Notes under the pieces: model-generated
What the model was told of the DNA's origin: nothing
Databases searched by the model: none
The model's input: the letters and a program-made list of their open reading frames with translations, nothing else
Shown: one piece after another, positions 27,504 to 36,392 of the stretch
Layout of the letters: every line of letters begins with the position of its first letter
How positions within the stretch are numbered: position 1 is the stretch's first letter
Made by a program: the position numbers and the translations under genes
Assembly (NCBI GenBank): GCA_027064095.1
Contig: JAMOQI010000045.1
Location: forward strand, 1 to 42,160
Direction: 5' to 3'
DNA length: 42,160 bases
Source: Bacteroidales bacterium
GTDB lineage: Bacteria; Bacteroidota; Bacteroidia; Bacteroidales; UBA1556

Positions 27504-29033
27504 TTATTCCCATTCTATTGTCGCAGGAGGTTTTGAACTGATATCATATACAACTCTATTTACTCCTTTTACTTTATTAATAATGTCATTTGATACTTTT
27601 GCTAAAAAATCGTAAGGAAGATGTACCCAATCCGCAGTCATACCATCAGTAGATTCAACTGCTCTAAGAGCAACAACCTGTTCGTATGTTCTTTCGTCTC
27701 CCATTACTCCAACAGAATGAATTGGTAATAATATTGATCCGGCTTGCCAGACTTTGTCGTATAGGTTACTTTCTTTAAGACCTTTAATAAAGATATAATC
27801 AACATCTTGCAATATACGTACTTTTTCAGCTGTGATATCACCGAGTATTCTAATGCCAAGACCAGGGCCGGGAAAAGGGTGGCGTCCTAATAATTCCTCT
27901 TTTATCCCCATTACTCTTCCAACTCTCCTAACTTCATCTTTAAATAAAGTCTTTAGTGGTTCAACTACTTTTAGCTTCATATAATCAGGAAGTCCTCCCA
28001 CATTATGATGTGATTTTATTGTTGCAGAGGGTCCCTTTACCGAAATAGACTCAATTACGTCAGGGTATATAGTGCCTTGTGCCAGCCATTTTACATTTGT
28101 TATTTTATGGCTTTCATCATCGAAAATATCAATAAATGTTTTACCAATAGCTTTTCGTTTTAGCTCTGGGTCGGTAATACCTTCGAGAGCTTTATAAAAT
28201 CTTTCTTTAGCATCAACACCTTTAACGTTTAGTCCCATATTTTTATATGATTCCAGAACTTCTTCAAATTCATTTTTACGAAGAAGGCCATTATCAACGA
28301 AGATACAATATAAATTTGTCTCTATGGCTTTGTGAAGAAGTACAGCAGCAACGGTTGAATCAACACCTCCTGAAAGACCAAGAACAACTTTATCGTTTTT
28401 TAGGGTAGATTTCAATTCCGTAACAGTTGATTCAACAAATGAATCCGGTGTCCAGTCTTGCTGACAACCACATATATCAACGACATAATTTTTGAGTAGA
28501 GTTGATCCTTCTTTAGAATGATATACTTCCGGGTGAAATTGAATGCCGTAGGTTGTTTCTCCTTTGATTTTAAAACCTGCAACTTCGACGTCGGAAGTAC
28601 TAGAAATTATTTCAAAAGATTCAGGAACTTTAGTGATAGTATCTCCATGTGACATCCATACTTGGCTGCCGTCAGACATTCCCTTTATCAATTTACTATT
28701 TTGATCAGCATAAGCTAAATTGGCGCGGCCATATTCTCTAGTTGCTGATGGTAAAACATTTCCTCCTTCGACTTGTGCCAAATATTGAGCTCCATAGCAA
28801 ACTCCTAATAAAGGTTTAAATCTACGGATATTACTTAAATTTGGAATTGGTGCTTCTTTGTCACGTACAGAAAATGGGCTTCCAGAGAGTATAACTCCCT
28901 TAAAAATAGAGAGGTCTTCGGGAATATGATTATAAGGGTGGATCTCACAATAAACATTTAGCTCTCTAACTCTTCGAGCAATTAGTTGGGTGTATTGTGA
29001 ACCGAAATCTAAAATTAAAATAGCGTTCTCCAT
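27504..29033 (-). CDS. guaA: GMP synthase (glutamine-hydrolysing)
   Basis: 509-residue enzyme converting XMP to GMP with ATP and glutamine. The class I amidotransferase domain opens with [20 protein letters not shown]; the nucleophile is Cys79 in LGVCYGAQ and the dyad is His166/Glu168 in QFHPEVYHS. The ATP-pyrophosphatase P-loop LSGGVDST is at 219-226, and the C-terminal dimerisation domain ends with KPPATIEWE as in other GuaA proteins. Length is normal. The -7 element lies so close to the ATG that the mRNA may be nearly leaderless. The LysM protein gene follows after 37 bases. Confidence 0.97.
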   Translation of the reverse strand: MENAILILDFGSQYTQLIARRVRELNVYCEIHPYNHIPEDLSIFKGVILSGSPFSVRDKEAPIPNLSNIRRFKPLLGVCYGAQYLAQVEGGNVLPSATREYGRANLAYADQNSKLIKGMSDGSQVWMSHGDTITKVPESFEIISSTSDVEVAGFKIKGETTYGIQFHPEVYHSKEGSTLLKNYVVDICGCQQDWTPDSFVESTVTELKSTLKNDKVVLGLSGGVDSTVAAVLLHKAIETNLYCIFVDNGLLRKNEFEEVLESYKNMGLNVKGVDAKERFYKALEGITDPELKRKAIGKTFIDIFDDESHKITNVKWLAQGTIYPDVIESISVKGPSATIKSHHNVGGLPDYMKLKVVEPLKTLFKDEVRRVGRVMGIKEELLGRHPFPGPGLGIRILGDITAEKVRILQDVDYIFIKGLKESNLYDKVWQAGSILLPIHSVGVMGDERTYEQVVALRAVESTDGMTADWVHLPYDFLAKVSNDIINKVKGVNRVVYDISSKPPATIEWE

Positions 29034-29037
29034 AAAG

Positions 29038-29045
29038 CAAAAATA
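29038..29045 (-). promoter_or_regulatory. Candidate -7 promoter element for guaA
   Basis: Minus-strand TATTTTTG ends only 4 bases before the guaA ATG; a TTTG lies 16 bases upstream (29062-29065). If used, transcription would start at or next to the start codon. Confidence 0.35.
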
Positions 29046-29089
29046 TAAAAAAGATTTACAGCAAAATGATAAAATATTTAGAAAGATTG

Positions 29090-29116
29090 TTAATCAGGAT
29101 TATTCACAAATATTCT
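29090..29116 (-). repeat. Dispersed palindromic repeat, copy C (inverted)
   Basis: On the minus strand it reads as copy B with a slightly damaged core (GAATATT-TGTG-AATAATC) followed by CTGATTAA in place of AGGGTTAA. With the partial copy at 29261 in the opposite orientation it could bound a ~200-base relic. Confidence 0.6.
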
Positions 29117-29149
29117 TGATAATCTAAGCTTGATATAAGATTTATCTAA
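29116..29149 (+). repeat. Dispersed repeat module, copy 2
   Basis: 29 of 34 bases agree with 6002-6035. It abuts palindromic repeat copy C directly. Confidence 0.5.
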
Positions 29150-29260
29150 TGTTGAGATTGGGTTAAATTTCAAAGGATTTGCAATACCGTAGAGGCATAA
29201 ATTAAAACTAAATAACACTCAAATTATGCTGTTGTGAAAATTATTAATATGCTTGTAAAT

Positions 29261-29290
29261 TTACTTAATACGGAGAATAAAGGGTTAAAT
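29261..29290 (+). repeat. Degenerate partial palindromic repeat
   Basis: TTACTTAAT, then CGGAGAATAA and AGGGTTAA: both outer flanks of copy B are kept but most of the hairpin core is deleted. Similarity is short, so chance cannot be excluded. Confidence 0.35.
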
Positions 29291-29302
29291 TTTTACAATA
29301 AA

Positions 29303-29331
29303 AAAGCCGTAACACAATGTGAAACGGCTTT
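29303..29331 (-). terminator. Intrinsic terminator of rplS
   Basis: On the minus strand AAAGCCGT pairs with ACGGCTTT around an inner CAC/GTG pair, followed by a T run; it lies 23 bases past the rplS stop. Confidence 0.85.
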
Positions 29332-29353
29332 CAATAAATATCTTATAAAAAAA

Positions 29354-29713
29354 TTACTTTTGTAATCTTTCTTTGATTCTTGCTTTTTTACCAGTTAAAC
29401 CTCTTAGATAGAAAATTCTAGCACGACGAACAACACCATACTTTTGAACTTCTATAGATTCAATAAAAGGAGAGGTAAAAGGAAAAATACGCTCTACACC
29501 AACACCATTACTTATTTTTCTAACGGTAAAAGTTTCACGACTACTTGAGTTCTTACGTTGAATAACAACACCTTGAAAACTTTGAAGACGTTCTTTATCA
29601 CCTTCCTTAATTTTATAGGTTACTTTGATTGTATCTCCTGCTTTAAAGGCTGGAAATTCTTTACGCTCAACGAATTCGTTTTCTACGAAACTAATAATAT
29701 CTGCTTTACCCAT
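29354..29713 (-). CDS. rplS: 50S ribosomal protein L19
   Basis: 119-residue ribosomal protein at the 30S-50S interface. [31 protein letters not shown] (23-53), [43 protein letters not shown] are typical L19 segments, and the length is normal. It is a single-gene unit with its own promoter and terminator; rpsP, rimM and trmD, its usual neighbours in many bacteria, are absent. Confidence 0.97.
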   Translation of the reverse strand: MGKADIISFVENEFVERKEFPAFKAGDTIKVTYKIKEGDKERLQSFQGVVIQRKNSSSRETFTVRKISNGVGVERIFPFTSPFIESIEVQKYGVVRRARIFYLRGLTGKKARIKERLQK

Positions 29714-29755
29714 TATTATCTATATTTAAAAAATTCTTATCTCTAAAAAGGTTTG

Positions 29756-29788
29756 CAAATATACAGCAATTTTTTATTTAATTACAAA
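29756..29788 (-). promoter_or_regulatory. rplS promoter
   Basis: Minus-strand TTTG (29785-29788), 21-base spacer, TATATTTG (29756-29763): the best full match to the Bacteroidota -33/-7 promoter in the window. Leader about 35 bases. Confidence 0.7.
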
Positions 29789-29866
29789 GAAAAATGTAAT
29801 TTTTAATAATATTATATTTCGCTGTATATGTGGTTATTAAGATGATTTAAATTATAAAAGTATTAT

Positions 29867-29899
29867 AAAAAAAGATAGGCTCAATTTATTGAGCCTATC
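29867..29899 (-). terminator. Intrinsic terminator of nhaD
   Basis: Perfect 11-bp stem GATAGGCTCAA/TTGAGCCTATC with a 4-base loop, followed on the minus strand by seven Ts. Confidence 0.9.
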
Positions 29900-29923
29900 A
29901 AATCGTTATATTTTTAAGTCAAA

Positions 29924-31453
29924 CTACTCACTATCTTCTTCAGAAGTAGCAGCTTTAGTATGAGCTTTTCTTATATCAATATATAATTTAGTATCTAAAT
30001 CAGCATGATCTTTAGGGTTAATAGTAATAATTTTAGAAGCAGGAGCAATTTCATGTTTTATTTCTTCAACATGTTCGTCAGCACCAACTAATAATTCTTG
30101 AACATAATATGTTCCAATACCAGCGAAATAACCAACAAGAGCGAGTAAACTAATTTTCTTCATATACCAAATAAAATCAATTTTCTCCATACCCATAGCA
30201 GCAACACCGGCAGCTGATCCAATAATAAGGATACTTCCACCGGTACCAGCAGTATATGCTAATAGTTCCCAAAATACTCCATCAGTAGCAAAAGTTCCGG
30301 CATGAGCAATATCATACATACCCATTGTACCTGCAACTAAAGGTACATTATCAACTATTGATGAAAGAATACCTATAGCACTATCGATAATAAATATATT
30401 TTGATTTGTTACTCGGTCCAACCATTGAGATACTAAATTTAAGTGACCTGCTGATTGTAAAGCAGATACAGCAGTAAGAATACCTAAGAAGAACATAATT
30501 GTTGGAATATCAACTTTCTTAAGAATATTTGAAACCATTAAGTGGTTTTTTGCATCTTCGTCTCTTTTCTTGTTTTTAATCTCACTTAAAATCCATATTA
30601 CACTCAATCCTAATAACATACCTAAATATGGAGGGAGATGTGTAATTGTTTTAAATACAGGAACAAATAATAATGCACCTACACCTACAGCTAAAAATAA
30701 TGCTTGCTCACTTGGTGTAGTATATTCAGGTGCTTCTTTATTCACTTTAGGGGTTTCAACATTACCTTTCATTGAGAATGAAATAATAATTAAAGGAACT
30801 ATCATTGCAATTAAACTAGGTACGAATACCATTAGAATTACATTAGCAGCAGTAATTTGACCACCTATCCAAAGCATAATAGTTGTTACGTCACCAATTG
30901 GAGACCATGCTCCACCGGCATTAGCTGCAATAACAATAATACTTGCAAAGAACCAGCGAGTTTGTTTGTCACTAACCAATTTACGTAATAAAGTAATCAT
31001 TACAATTGTAGTTGTAAGGTTGTCTAAAGCAGCTGACATGAAGAATGTTAGAATACTAAGTACCCATAATAATTTTACTTTATTAGTGGTCTTTATTTTA
31101 TCAGTAATTAGTCTAAAACCTTGATGATGGTCAACAGTTTCAACAATTGTCATAGCTCCAATAAGAAAGAATAATATCTCTGAAGTTTCAACTAAATGTT
31201 CCCCTAATTCATGTTTTACAAAATGACTTGCCATTTCTTGTAGATGCTCAGGACTCATAGAGTATCCATTTATTAGCTCATTCCATGTATTACTGTGGCC
31301 TAGGCTTAGGATGTCAACACTATTTAGTGCATAAACAGTCCATGTAAGCGCGCCAATAATTAGAGCAGAAGCTGCTTTTTCTAGCTTCAAGGGATGTTCA
31401 AGTGCTATCGCAGTATAGCCAAGAACAAAAATAATTACCATTAATATAAACAT
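29924..31453 (-). CDS. nhaD: NhaD-type sodium/proton antiporter
   Basis: 509-residue inner-membrane antiporter, probably exporting Na+ (or Li+) in exchange for H+. Many hydrophobic helices; recognisable segments are ETSEILFFLIGAMTIVETVDHHQGF, SAALDNLTTTIVMITLLRKL, NAGGAWSPIGDVTTIMLWIGGQI and SIVDNVPLVAGTMGMYD, with the Asp-Asn and Asn-Val-Pro motifs of the ion-transporter (IT) superfamily. The C-terminal ~45 residues are acidic and soluble. NhaD suggests a marine or otherwise sodium-rich or alkaline habitat. Citrate/arsenite transporters share the fold but not these motifs. Single-gene unit with own terminator. Confidence 0.92.
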   Translation of the reverse strand: MFILMVIIFVLGYTAIALEHPLKLEKAASALIIGALTWTVYALNSVDILSLGHSNTWNELINGYSMSPEHLQEMASHFVKHELGEHLVETSEILFFLIGAMTIVETVDHHQGFRLITDKIKTTNKVKLLWVLSILTFFMSAALDNLTTTIVMITLLRKLVSDKQTRWFFASIIVIAANAGGAWSPIGDVTTIMLWIGGQITAANVILMVFVPSLIAMIVPLIIISFSMKGNVETPKVNKEAPEYTTPSEQALFLAVGVGALLFVPVFKTITHLPPYLGMLLGLSVIWILSEIKNKKRDEDAKNHLMVSNILKKVDIPTIMFFLGILTAVSALQSAGHLNLVSQWLDRVTNQNIFIIDSAIGILSSIVDNVPLVAGTMGMYDIAHAGTFATDGVFWELLAYTAGTGGSILIIGSAAGVAAMGMEKIDFIWYMKKISLLALVGYFAGIGTYYVQELLVGADEHVEEIKHEIAPASKIITINPKDHADLDTKLYIDIRKAHTKAATSEEDSE

Positions 31454-31484
31454 TGTCTTTGTTTTTAAAAGTTAATAATGGGCA

Positions 31485-31492
31485 CAAAAATA
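31485..31492 (-). promoter_or_regulatory. Candidate -7 promoter element for nhaD
   Basis: Minus-strand TATTTTTG, giving a leader of about 25 bases. A perfect 16-base palindrome lies 58 bases further upstream (31551-31566). Confidence 0.4.
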
Positions 31493-31550
31493 GTAAAGCT
31501 ACTCTATTGATTTACATTAATTTTTAACATCTTTTAGCAATTGACGAATC

Positions 31551-31566
31551 TCATTTTATAAAATGA
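31551..31566. promoter_or_regulatory. Palindrome upstream of nhaD
   Basis: TCATTTTATAAAATGA is a perfect 16-base palindrome upstream of the nhaD promoter element. It could be a regulator site; in AT-rich DNA chance is also possible. Confidence 0.25.
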
Positions 31567-31725
31567 CCATAAGCCTTTTAAACCTTATTTTTAAGATTAA
31601 ACTATTGTATGATAAATCAATGTGTAATTATATAGTAGTAAAGGGAAATTTGACATATTTTTTTAAATAAAATAAATGTTATTTCTTTTCAATATTATAT
31701 GTTGATAGTAGTAGGATCTTCTCAA

Positions 31726-32829
31726 TTAGCGTTTTTCAAGCAAATATAAATATGCATTAAAATTGTGGTGTGTAGATATATCTTTACTATACTTAGGAAA
31801 TTTCTCGTAGTATTTTTTATCAGCATATAAAACTATTGTATGGCCTGTTCTTACATAGTTGTTACTTTTTACATATTCGGGTGGTGAAAAATCGGGCATG
31901 TTTTTACGAATAGCTTTTGAAGTGAGATCGCCCAAATATCTTTCGTATCTGTGTTGCGCTTTTTTTGTCGGCTTATCTAATTGATTATAAATTCTTTTTA
32001 AAATAAGATTTTTAGGAAACTTTAGTTTTTTGATCTCATTCTTAGCATTTTTAAATAAGTTAGTTTCATTAAAATCATCTAAAGTTTGGATAGAAATGGG
32101 TGTTTCCGGTACCCAGTCGGCCGAATTGATTACGGTAAATGCCCAATCTTTTGTTACACTCTCATAGTAATAGGCAAAAAATAAATTGCCGGGCTTTGGT
32201 GCGGCGCTGCAATAGGTTTTAAAACGAATATCTTTGGGTAAAACGTCGTTTTGCTGAAGATTGTAAAGATATGCGGTTAACAGGTAGTTGATTGCCCCTC
32301 CCTGGCTATGTCCCATAAGTAGGAAATTTTTTATGCCAGTATTATAGAGGGAATCGATTTTGGGTATAATATCTTTTGACAGTAGTGCCATATTTAATAA
32401 CCAACCGATATGGACAGCTGCTTTGTTGTCAGGGGTCAAATTGTATTTAAAGGTGTCTGTTCTCGATATGACGAGTTCTCCTTTGGCGGGAACCATGGCT
32501 GCATATAAATTTTCCAAAGAACTTGTAGGTTTTCCCGTCGTTCCTCTAATGCTGACTACGGCTATTGTGTGGCTGTCATTTATCCATAAATCCCAACGGT
32601 TGTCGAGCCCGATAATTTTTGAACGATATATTAGAGAGTGATATTCAGGTGCGGGAATTTTAAAAACAATACTGTCAGGAGTGTTTGTTTTTGCAGAAAT
32701 ATATAGAAGTTCTCTATATTCATGCTCATTAAAACCTGTGGTTAATTCTTGCGCAGAAATTGAGTGGAAAGAAACACAAAGGATTATTGTGAAAATCAAT
32801 GGGGTTATTTTGCCTGTTGTTTTTATCAT
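31726..32829 (-). CDS. Secreted class-3-type lipase
   Basis: 367 residues with a signal peptide (1-27, ends SISAQ). An alpha/beta-hydrolase of the fungal class-3 lipase type: oxyanion region VVSIRGTTGKP (91-101), nucleophile elbow MGHSQGGAINYLL with Ser175, acid in NSADWVPETPIS (about 235-246), and a candidate His near the C-terminus (STHHNFNAYLYLL). Order Ser-Asp-His and the N..D.VP..P motif fit the family. It would hydrolyse lipids outside the cytoplasm. There is no T9SS C-terminal domain, so it probably stays in the periplasm or outer membrane. Codons are somewhat richer in G and C than those of neighbours. Confidence 0.82.
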   Translation of the reverse strand: MIKTTGKITPLIFTIILCVSFHSISAQELTTGFNEHEYRELLYISAKTNTPDSIVFKIPAPEYHSLIYRSKIIGLDNRWDLWINDSHTIAVVSIRGTTGKPTSSLENLYAAMVPAKGELVISRTDTFKYNLTPDNKAAVHIGWLLNMALLSKDIIPKIDSLYNTGIKNFLLMGHSQGGAINYLLTAYLYNLQQNDVLPKDIRFKTYCSAAPKPGNLFFAYYYESVTKDWAFTVINSADWVPETPISIQTLDDFNETNLFKNAKNEIKKLKFPKNLILKRIYNQLDKPTKKAQHRYERYLGDLTSKAIRKNMPDFSPPEYVKSNNYVRTGHTIVLYADKKYYEKFPKYSKDISTHHNFNAYLYLLEKR

Positions 32830-33180
32830 ATTTATAAATGCTTAAGTACAAGTTTTGCCACCATCGGTAACATTAAATGCTAGAACCTGGCAGATTAATA
32901 GGTTTTGTTAATTTTCTTTTTTAACGCCAACTCTTGTTTATCAAGTATATCGGTTTTTGCTACTTTGTCACCTTCTTTTGCCAATAATAAGACAATGCAC
33001 CATCAGTAATTACATCTACTTTGCTTTCTGCTCTTTTTATAAAAAAAACTTTAATTTCTTAATGTTTTCTGATAACAGTTCCCCTGCTAGAAGTGCATGC
33101 CGCAAATATACAATTTATATTTACTTAAAGCATAGATTCAATCAGTAAATGTATCTTTACGATTTGCAAATTTATTAGTT

Positions 33181-33218
33181 TTACTTAATCGTTATGATTA
33201 TTTGTGAATAATCCGGGT
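33181..33218 (+). repeat. Dispersed palindromic repeat, copy D
   Basis: 36 of 38 bases equal copy B. The core GATTATTTGTGAATAATC is at 33196-33213. On the minus strand this copy supplies the last residues (NPDYSQIIITIK) and stop codon of a decayed reading frame. Confidence 0.8.
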
Positions 33219-33356
33219 TGACATATCCGAAAATATATGTTGGCTTGACAAAAGGTTCAATGTCAATTTTTGTAACACCGGTATCTTGCTTTATATAAAT
33301 CCAATTGGTTCTGTTTTTTTTGAAATATAAACTTCAGGCTGTTTGTCTTCGCCAAA
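33181..33356 (-). pseudogene. Frameshifted C-terminal fragment ending in the palindromic repeat
   Basis: One minus-strand frame reads FGEDKQPEVYISKK from 33356; after a run of A (plus-strand Ts at about 33313-33321) a second frame continues KNRTNWIYIKQDTGVTKIDI and ends TYIFGYVNPDYSQIIITIK, stop at 33181. The two halves join naturally if one or two bases of the homopolymer changed. Composition is protein-like. The parent gene is not recognised; no intact copy is in the window. Confidence 0.45.
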
Positions 33357-33632
33357 TTAAATTATAAATAAATTATTTCAGGTAATATCGTAAAGTATAT
33401 TATTAATAAATTTTACAATTACGGTCCTAATCATTTACAAATGAGATAAAGTTGATATCTTTTTTTTCTTCATCATAATCAGGAATGTCATGTGCTTTTT
33501 TTGGTCTTTGTCTTTTGCCTATGGTGTAGAATTACCACTATTTCAGGATATTATCTTGTTGGCAAAAGAAATATTTTCAAAAGAGAAAAATATTCAATTT
33601 TCGCATCTATTGGAATAAGTTCTGATTATTAT

Positions 33633-33695
33633 TTGTGTAAAAATATTTGTAGAAATTATTAATGTAATTACTGCGAAAATCAATGTTACATTTTC
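33633..33695 (-). pseudogene. Relic of an OmpA-protein signal peptide
   Basis: Minus-strand ENVTLIFAVITLIISTNIFTQ closely parallels KKVTLILAVIIIVISTNLLAQ, the signal peptide of the intact OmpA-domain gene at 34825-35802, and the DNA is similar too (TTTGTAGAAATTA followed by related bases at 33648 and 35750). No start codon remains and the frame soon stops, so this is the 5' remnant of a paralogue. Confidence 0.6.
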
Positions 33696-33826
33696 CTAAA
33701 TAATTATTTCTCTATGTAATAATTATCCTTCTTATAGCGACATGCCATTCCTGACTATTTGCGACTTCTATAAATTTCATATAAATTATTAATGAAGTCA
33801 GTGTTTTTTAACAACGAAAATGATTA

Positions 33827-34630
33827 TTAGAAATTATGCCACTTGATATTCTCTTTCCAATCCAATTTTTCGTTCATATAGTTTTTTAGTAACCGGGTTG
33901 CGGTTTCTAAATCAACCAAATCATCTGCTTCAAACATTCCTTCTTCATTACGATATTGAACAGTATATCCTTTTTTTGACCAAGCAAACTGAATAAATTC
34001 GTTACCACTACTTACGCTGATATAATCATTGTTTTTATTTAGCGACTTCAGTACATTCACAGCCTGCTCCACGCTTGCATCTTCAATGGTTTCACCGACT
34101 GCCGGCTCTGCTGAAAATTTCTTATGTTTTGGTGCTGTAGCTTTTGGGATAGTTTTATTACCTCCCGCAATATGGGCATCCATTTCTTCAAACTTACTTC
34201 TTTTTATACGATCGAGACCCATACTGAAAAATACCCAAGGAGAGGTTCCTTGTTTGCTCATATTCAATACATTAATTTCATCTGATCCTGTAACGTCCGA
34301 ATAATGAACAGTTGCCATAATAATGGGGTGGCCTGGTATGGGCAAGGTTTTATAGCGGATGGATTTAATGGTACCATCCCAGTCATCCACTGCTTTTAGT
34401 CCATCTTCTAAGGATTCATCCTCGAAGAATGATTTAGAAATAGTAGGTTTCAATATGCCTGAAGCATATTTAACCAGTGCATCGGGGTCTCTGTCTTTGA
34501 ATGCCTTCAATGTTTTTATCGCAGTTTCATTAGCCTGTATTTCTAAGTCTTTATTAGTCTGAGCTTTTAATCTCATTCCGGGTAAAAGCAATATAGACAG
34601 AATTAGTAAAATTGAATTTAGGTTTTTCAT
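33827..34630 (-). CDS. Secreted protein of unknown function
   Basis: 267 residues with a signal peptide (1-24, ends RLKAQ). The N-terminal half (about 28-150) has the feel of a small alpha/beta domain (ETAIKTLKAFKDRDPDALVKYA; IMATVHYSDVTGSDEINVLN) that might be NTF2-like; a Lys/Ala/Pro linker (about 160-175) leads to a second part with FIQFAWSKKGYTVQYRNEEGMF. No catalytic motif is seen. The start has an AAGGAG Shine-Dalgarno sequence 8 bases before the ATG, rare in this window. Last of the minus-strand accessory cluster, 194 bases after the OmpA gene. Confidence 0.7.
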   Translation of the reverse strand: MKNLNSILLILSILLLPGMRLKAQTNKDLEIQANETAIKTLKAFKDRDPDALVKYASGILKPTISKSFFEDESLEDGLKAVDDWDGTIKSIRYKTLPIPGHPIIMATVHYSDVTGSDEINVLNMSKQGTSPWVFFSMGLDRIKRSKFEEMDAHIAGGNKTIPKATAPKHKKFSAEPAVGETIEDASVEQAVNVLKSLNKNNDYISVSSGNEFIQFAWSKKGYTVQYRNEEGMFEADDLVDLETATRLLKNYMNEKLDWKENIKWHNF

Positions 34631-34824
34631 TTAAATTTCTCCTTATTTTTAGTTGATAAATAAAATTTCATATTGTATATTCTTTCCCTATTATTGTCAA
34701 TGGATTGAATATGGTGTGTGCCACATTTAAAATGGTTCGCTAATAATATTTAATAAATGGTTTGTCTCTATCGTTAATATGTACAACTAATTGTGGCATG
34801 TGCTATATTTTTTAGTGTTAGTAA

Positions 34825-35802
34825 TTACTGTTCTACTATTTCAACTCGTCTATTTCTTGTTTTTCCTTCTTTTGTTGAATTTGAAGCAACAGGCAAAAGA
34901 TTTGCAACACCATATGCCTTTAATTGTCCTGCATTTACTCCATATTTTGTTATTAACTCATTCATAACAGCTTTTGCTCTATTTTCGGATAAAGTCATAT
35001 TTGAAGCAAAATCGCCTATATTGTCAGTATGTCCTACTATAAAAAACTTTTTATCGGAATGTGTATTAAAGTAATCTGCAATATTTTTTAATGCATCGGC
35101 CGATTCAGGTTTAATATTTGATTTCCCGGTGTCAAAATGAATATCATAAATAGCAATGTGTCCATTTATAGAAATTCCTTCTTCCATATTTTTAACAGTA
35201 ACCATACCTGTCTCTGCAGCTTCTACCTCAATTATATCTTGTGTGATAACTGTCACATTAGAAAAATCACTAATTACTTCAACAACATAAATATTATTAT
35301 CATCTTTTTTAGTAACAGCAATAATTATCGCTTTATTGTTACCAATAGCATCAAACCCAAAACCAAATTTGTCAAGATTTAAATTTTCTTGTGAACCATA
35401 ATAATCTCCATAGAAACTAGCTGGTCCTTCATCAAAATCTTCACCGGGTTTTCCTTTTAATAAAATCTTATAAGCATTCGTTTTAAATGCTGTTTCAAAA
35501 TTCTTTAATACATATGCCGGATTATTATCAGGAGTAGTAATATATTGATAACGTTTAACTTTCCCTTCAAGTATTAAAGGGTCTTTATAATTAGGTTCTT
35601 TAGTATTATCGCTATAAACAGGCAACTTATACGTATCCCACTTTGTTTCTTTGAAATAAACTAATTTAGATCCTTTAAATCTTGAAACTAAAGAATAATC
35701 TTTCACGTTTTTGATTTCTTTGAAATCTTTAAAATCCTGTGCTAAAAGATTTGTAGAAATTACTATTATAATCACTGCTAAAATTAATGTTACTTTTTTC
35801 AT
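34825..35802 (-). CDS. OmpA-domain outer-membrane/periplasmic protein (DUF4892-like N-terminus)
   Basis: 325 residues with a signal peptide (1-21, ends LLAQ). Residues ~25-205 resemble the N-terminal DUF4892-type domain seen fused to OmpA domains elsewhere (KGSKLVYFKETKWDTYKLPV; LEGKVKRYQYITTPDNNPAYVLKNFETAFK). The C-terminal OmpA/MotB domain (~215-325) shows IHFDTGKSNIKPESADALKNIA, VGHTDNIGDFASNMTLSENRA and the NRRVEIVEQ end, so it should bind peptidoglycan. It lies 36 bases after a lipoprotein gene and shares a signal-peptide sequence with a relic at 33633. The DUF4892 assignment is tentative. Confidence 0.82.
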   Translation of the reverse strand: MKKVTLILAVIIIVISTNLLAQDFKDFKEIKNVKDYSLVSRFKGSKLVYFKETKWDTYKLPVYSDNTKEPNYKDPLILEGKVKRYQYITTPDNNPAYVLKNFETAFKTNAYKILLKGKPGEDFDEGPASFYGDYYGSQENLNLDKFGFGFDAIGNNKAIIIAVTKKDDNNIYVVEVISDFSNVTVITQDIIEVEAAETGMVTVKNMEEGISINGHIAIYDIHFDTGKSNIKPESADALKNIADYFNTHSDKKFFIVGHTDNIGDFASNMTLSENRAKAVMNELITKYGVNAGQLKAYGVANLLPVASNSTKEGKTRNRRVEIVEQ

Positions 35803-35838
35803 TTTAAATATTATTGTTTTAAGAATTATAAAATATTG

Positions 35839-36375
35839 TTACAAGTCACTAGACTCCCTTGTAATAGTAAGAGATACTTGATTGTTGGTTTTTTGAATAG
35901 GATAAGTATAATAAAGATTAAACATAACAGCTTTGGTAATGCTTTTTGGTTTTATTTTTAAAGCTATATTATCATTCTTTGTCTTAAATTCATCTGATAT
36001 ACTGTAGAAGAAACCATCTGCATCTTTGTTGTCTAATATGTTGTATGATATTGGTTTCCACTGTTCCCATCCTTTATCCTGCAAATCTTTTACTTGTTTT
36101 CTCAGCCAATTGAAAATATTTACCACTGTTACCGAATCAAGGTTTTCTGCTTTAAACTTGATTTTTCCGCTACCCTCAGTTATTTCAAATGATTTTAACA
36201 TATTAGGTATAACTATCCCGTCTTTTTCCAAAGATTTTAATGCTTTTTCTTTTGGTGTTAATGTTTCTTGTTGTTCAGTGCTGTTTGTTTTTTCATTACT
36301 ATTATTATCTCCACCACAAGAAAATAATACAGTACTAATTAATACAATTACAAAAAATAAGTTTACTTTTTTCAT
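35839..36375 (-). CDS. Small lipoprotein of unknown function
   Basis: 178 residues from ATG 36375. This start is fixed by a GGAGG Shine-Dalgarno sequence upstream and by the signal peptide MKKVNLFFVIVLISTVLFSC with lipobox FSCGG; an in-frame TTG upstream is rejected. After a Ser/Asn/Glu linker there is a compact alpha/beta domain (about 45-178) with FKAENLDSVTVVNIFNWLRK. No known family recognised. Between another lipoprotein gene (17 bases upstream) and the OmpA-domain gene (36 bases downstream), so likely one envelope-associated operon. Confidence 0.75.
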   Translation of the reverse strand: MKKVNLFFVIVLISTVLFSCGGDNNSNEKTNSTEQQETLTPKEKALKSLEKDGIVIPNMLKSFEITEGSGKIKFKAENLDSVTVVNIFNWLRKQVKDLQDKGWEQWKPISYNILDNKDADGFFYSISDEFKTKNDNIALKIKPKSITKAVMFNLYYTYPIQKTNNQVSLTITRESSDL

Positions 36376-36392
36376 TTTCAAATCCTCCAATT

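Larger units (their letters stand above)
29034..29353. other. Gap between guaA and rplS with decayed repeats
   Basis: No supported gene. From left to right: guaA promoter element, an inverted copy of the palindromic repeat (29090-29116), a 34-base module shared with the pre-gyrB gap (29116-29149), a degraded direct-orientation repeat end (29261-29290) and the rplS terminator. Confidence 0.65.
32830..33826. other. Nearly 1 kb gap of decayed coding sequence
   Basis: No intact gene. On the minus strand I can read broken pieces: a signal-peptide relic at 33633-33695, a short frame ending DEEKKDINFISFVND at 33427-33492, a frameshifted C-terminus at 33181-33356 that includes repeat copy D, and a piece containing LLAKEGDKVAKTDILDKQE near 32950. 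A minus-strand TATATTTG sits at 33103-33110. Plus-strand frames here show no protein-like composition. Confidence 0.6.

Noticed and set aside
32930..33010. Minus-strand peptide LLAKEGDKVAKTDILDKQE resembling a biotinyl/lipoyl domain turn
   Set aside because: The similarity is limited to a short EGDKV-like phrase; no lipoylated or biotinylated Lys motif follows and the frame stops quickly. Treated only as part of the decayed region.
32957..33148. 63-codon plus-strand frame in the long gap
   Set aside because: Cys/Phe/Tyr-rich, no promoter element or plausible fold, and it lies opposite decayed minus-strand coding scraps.
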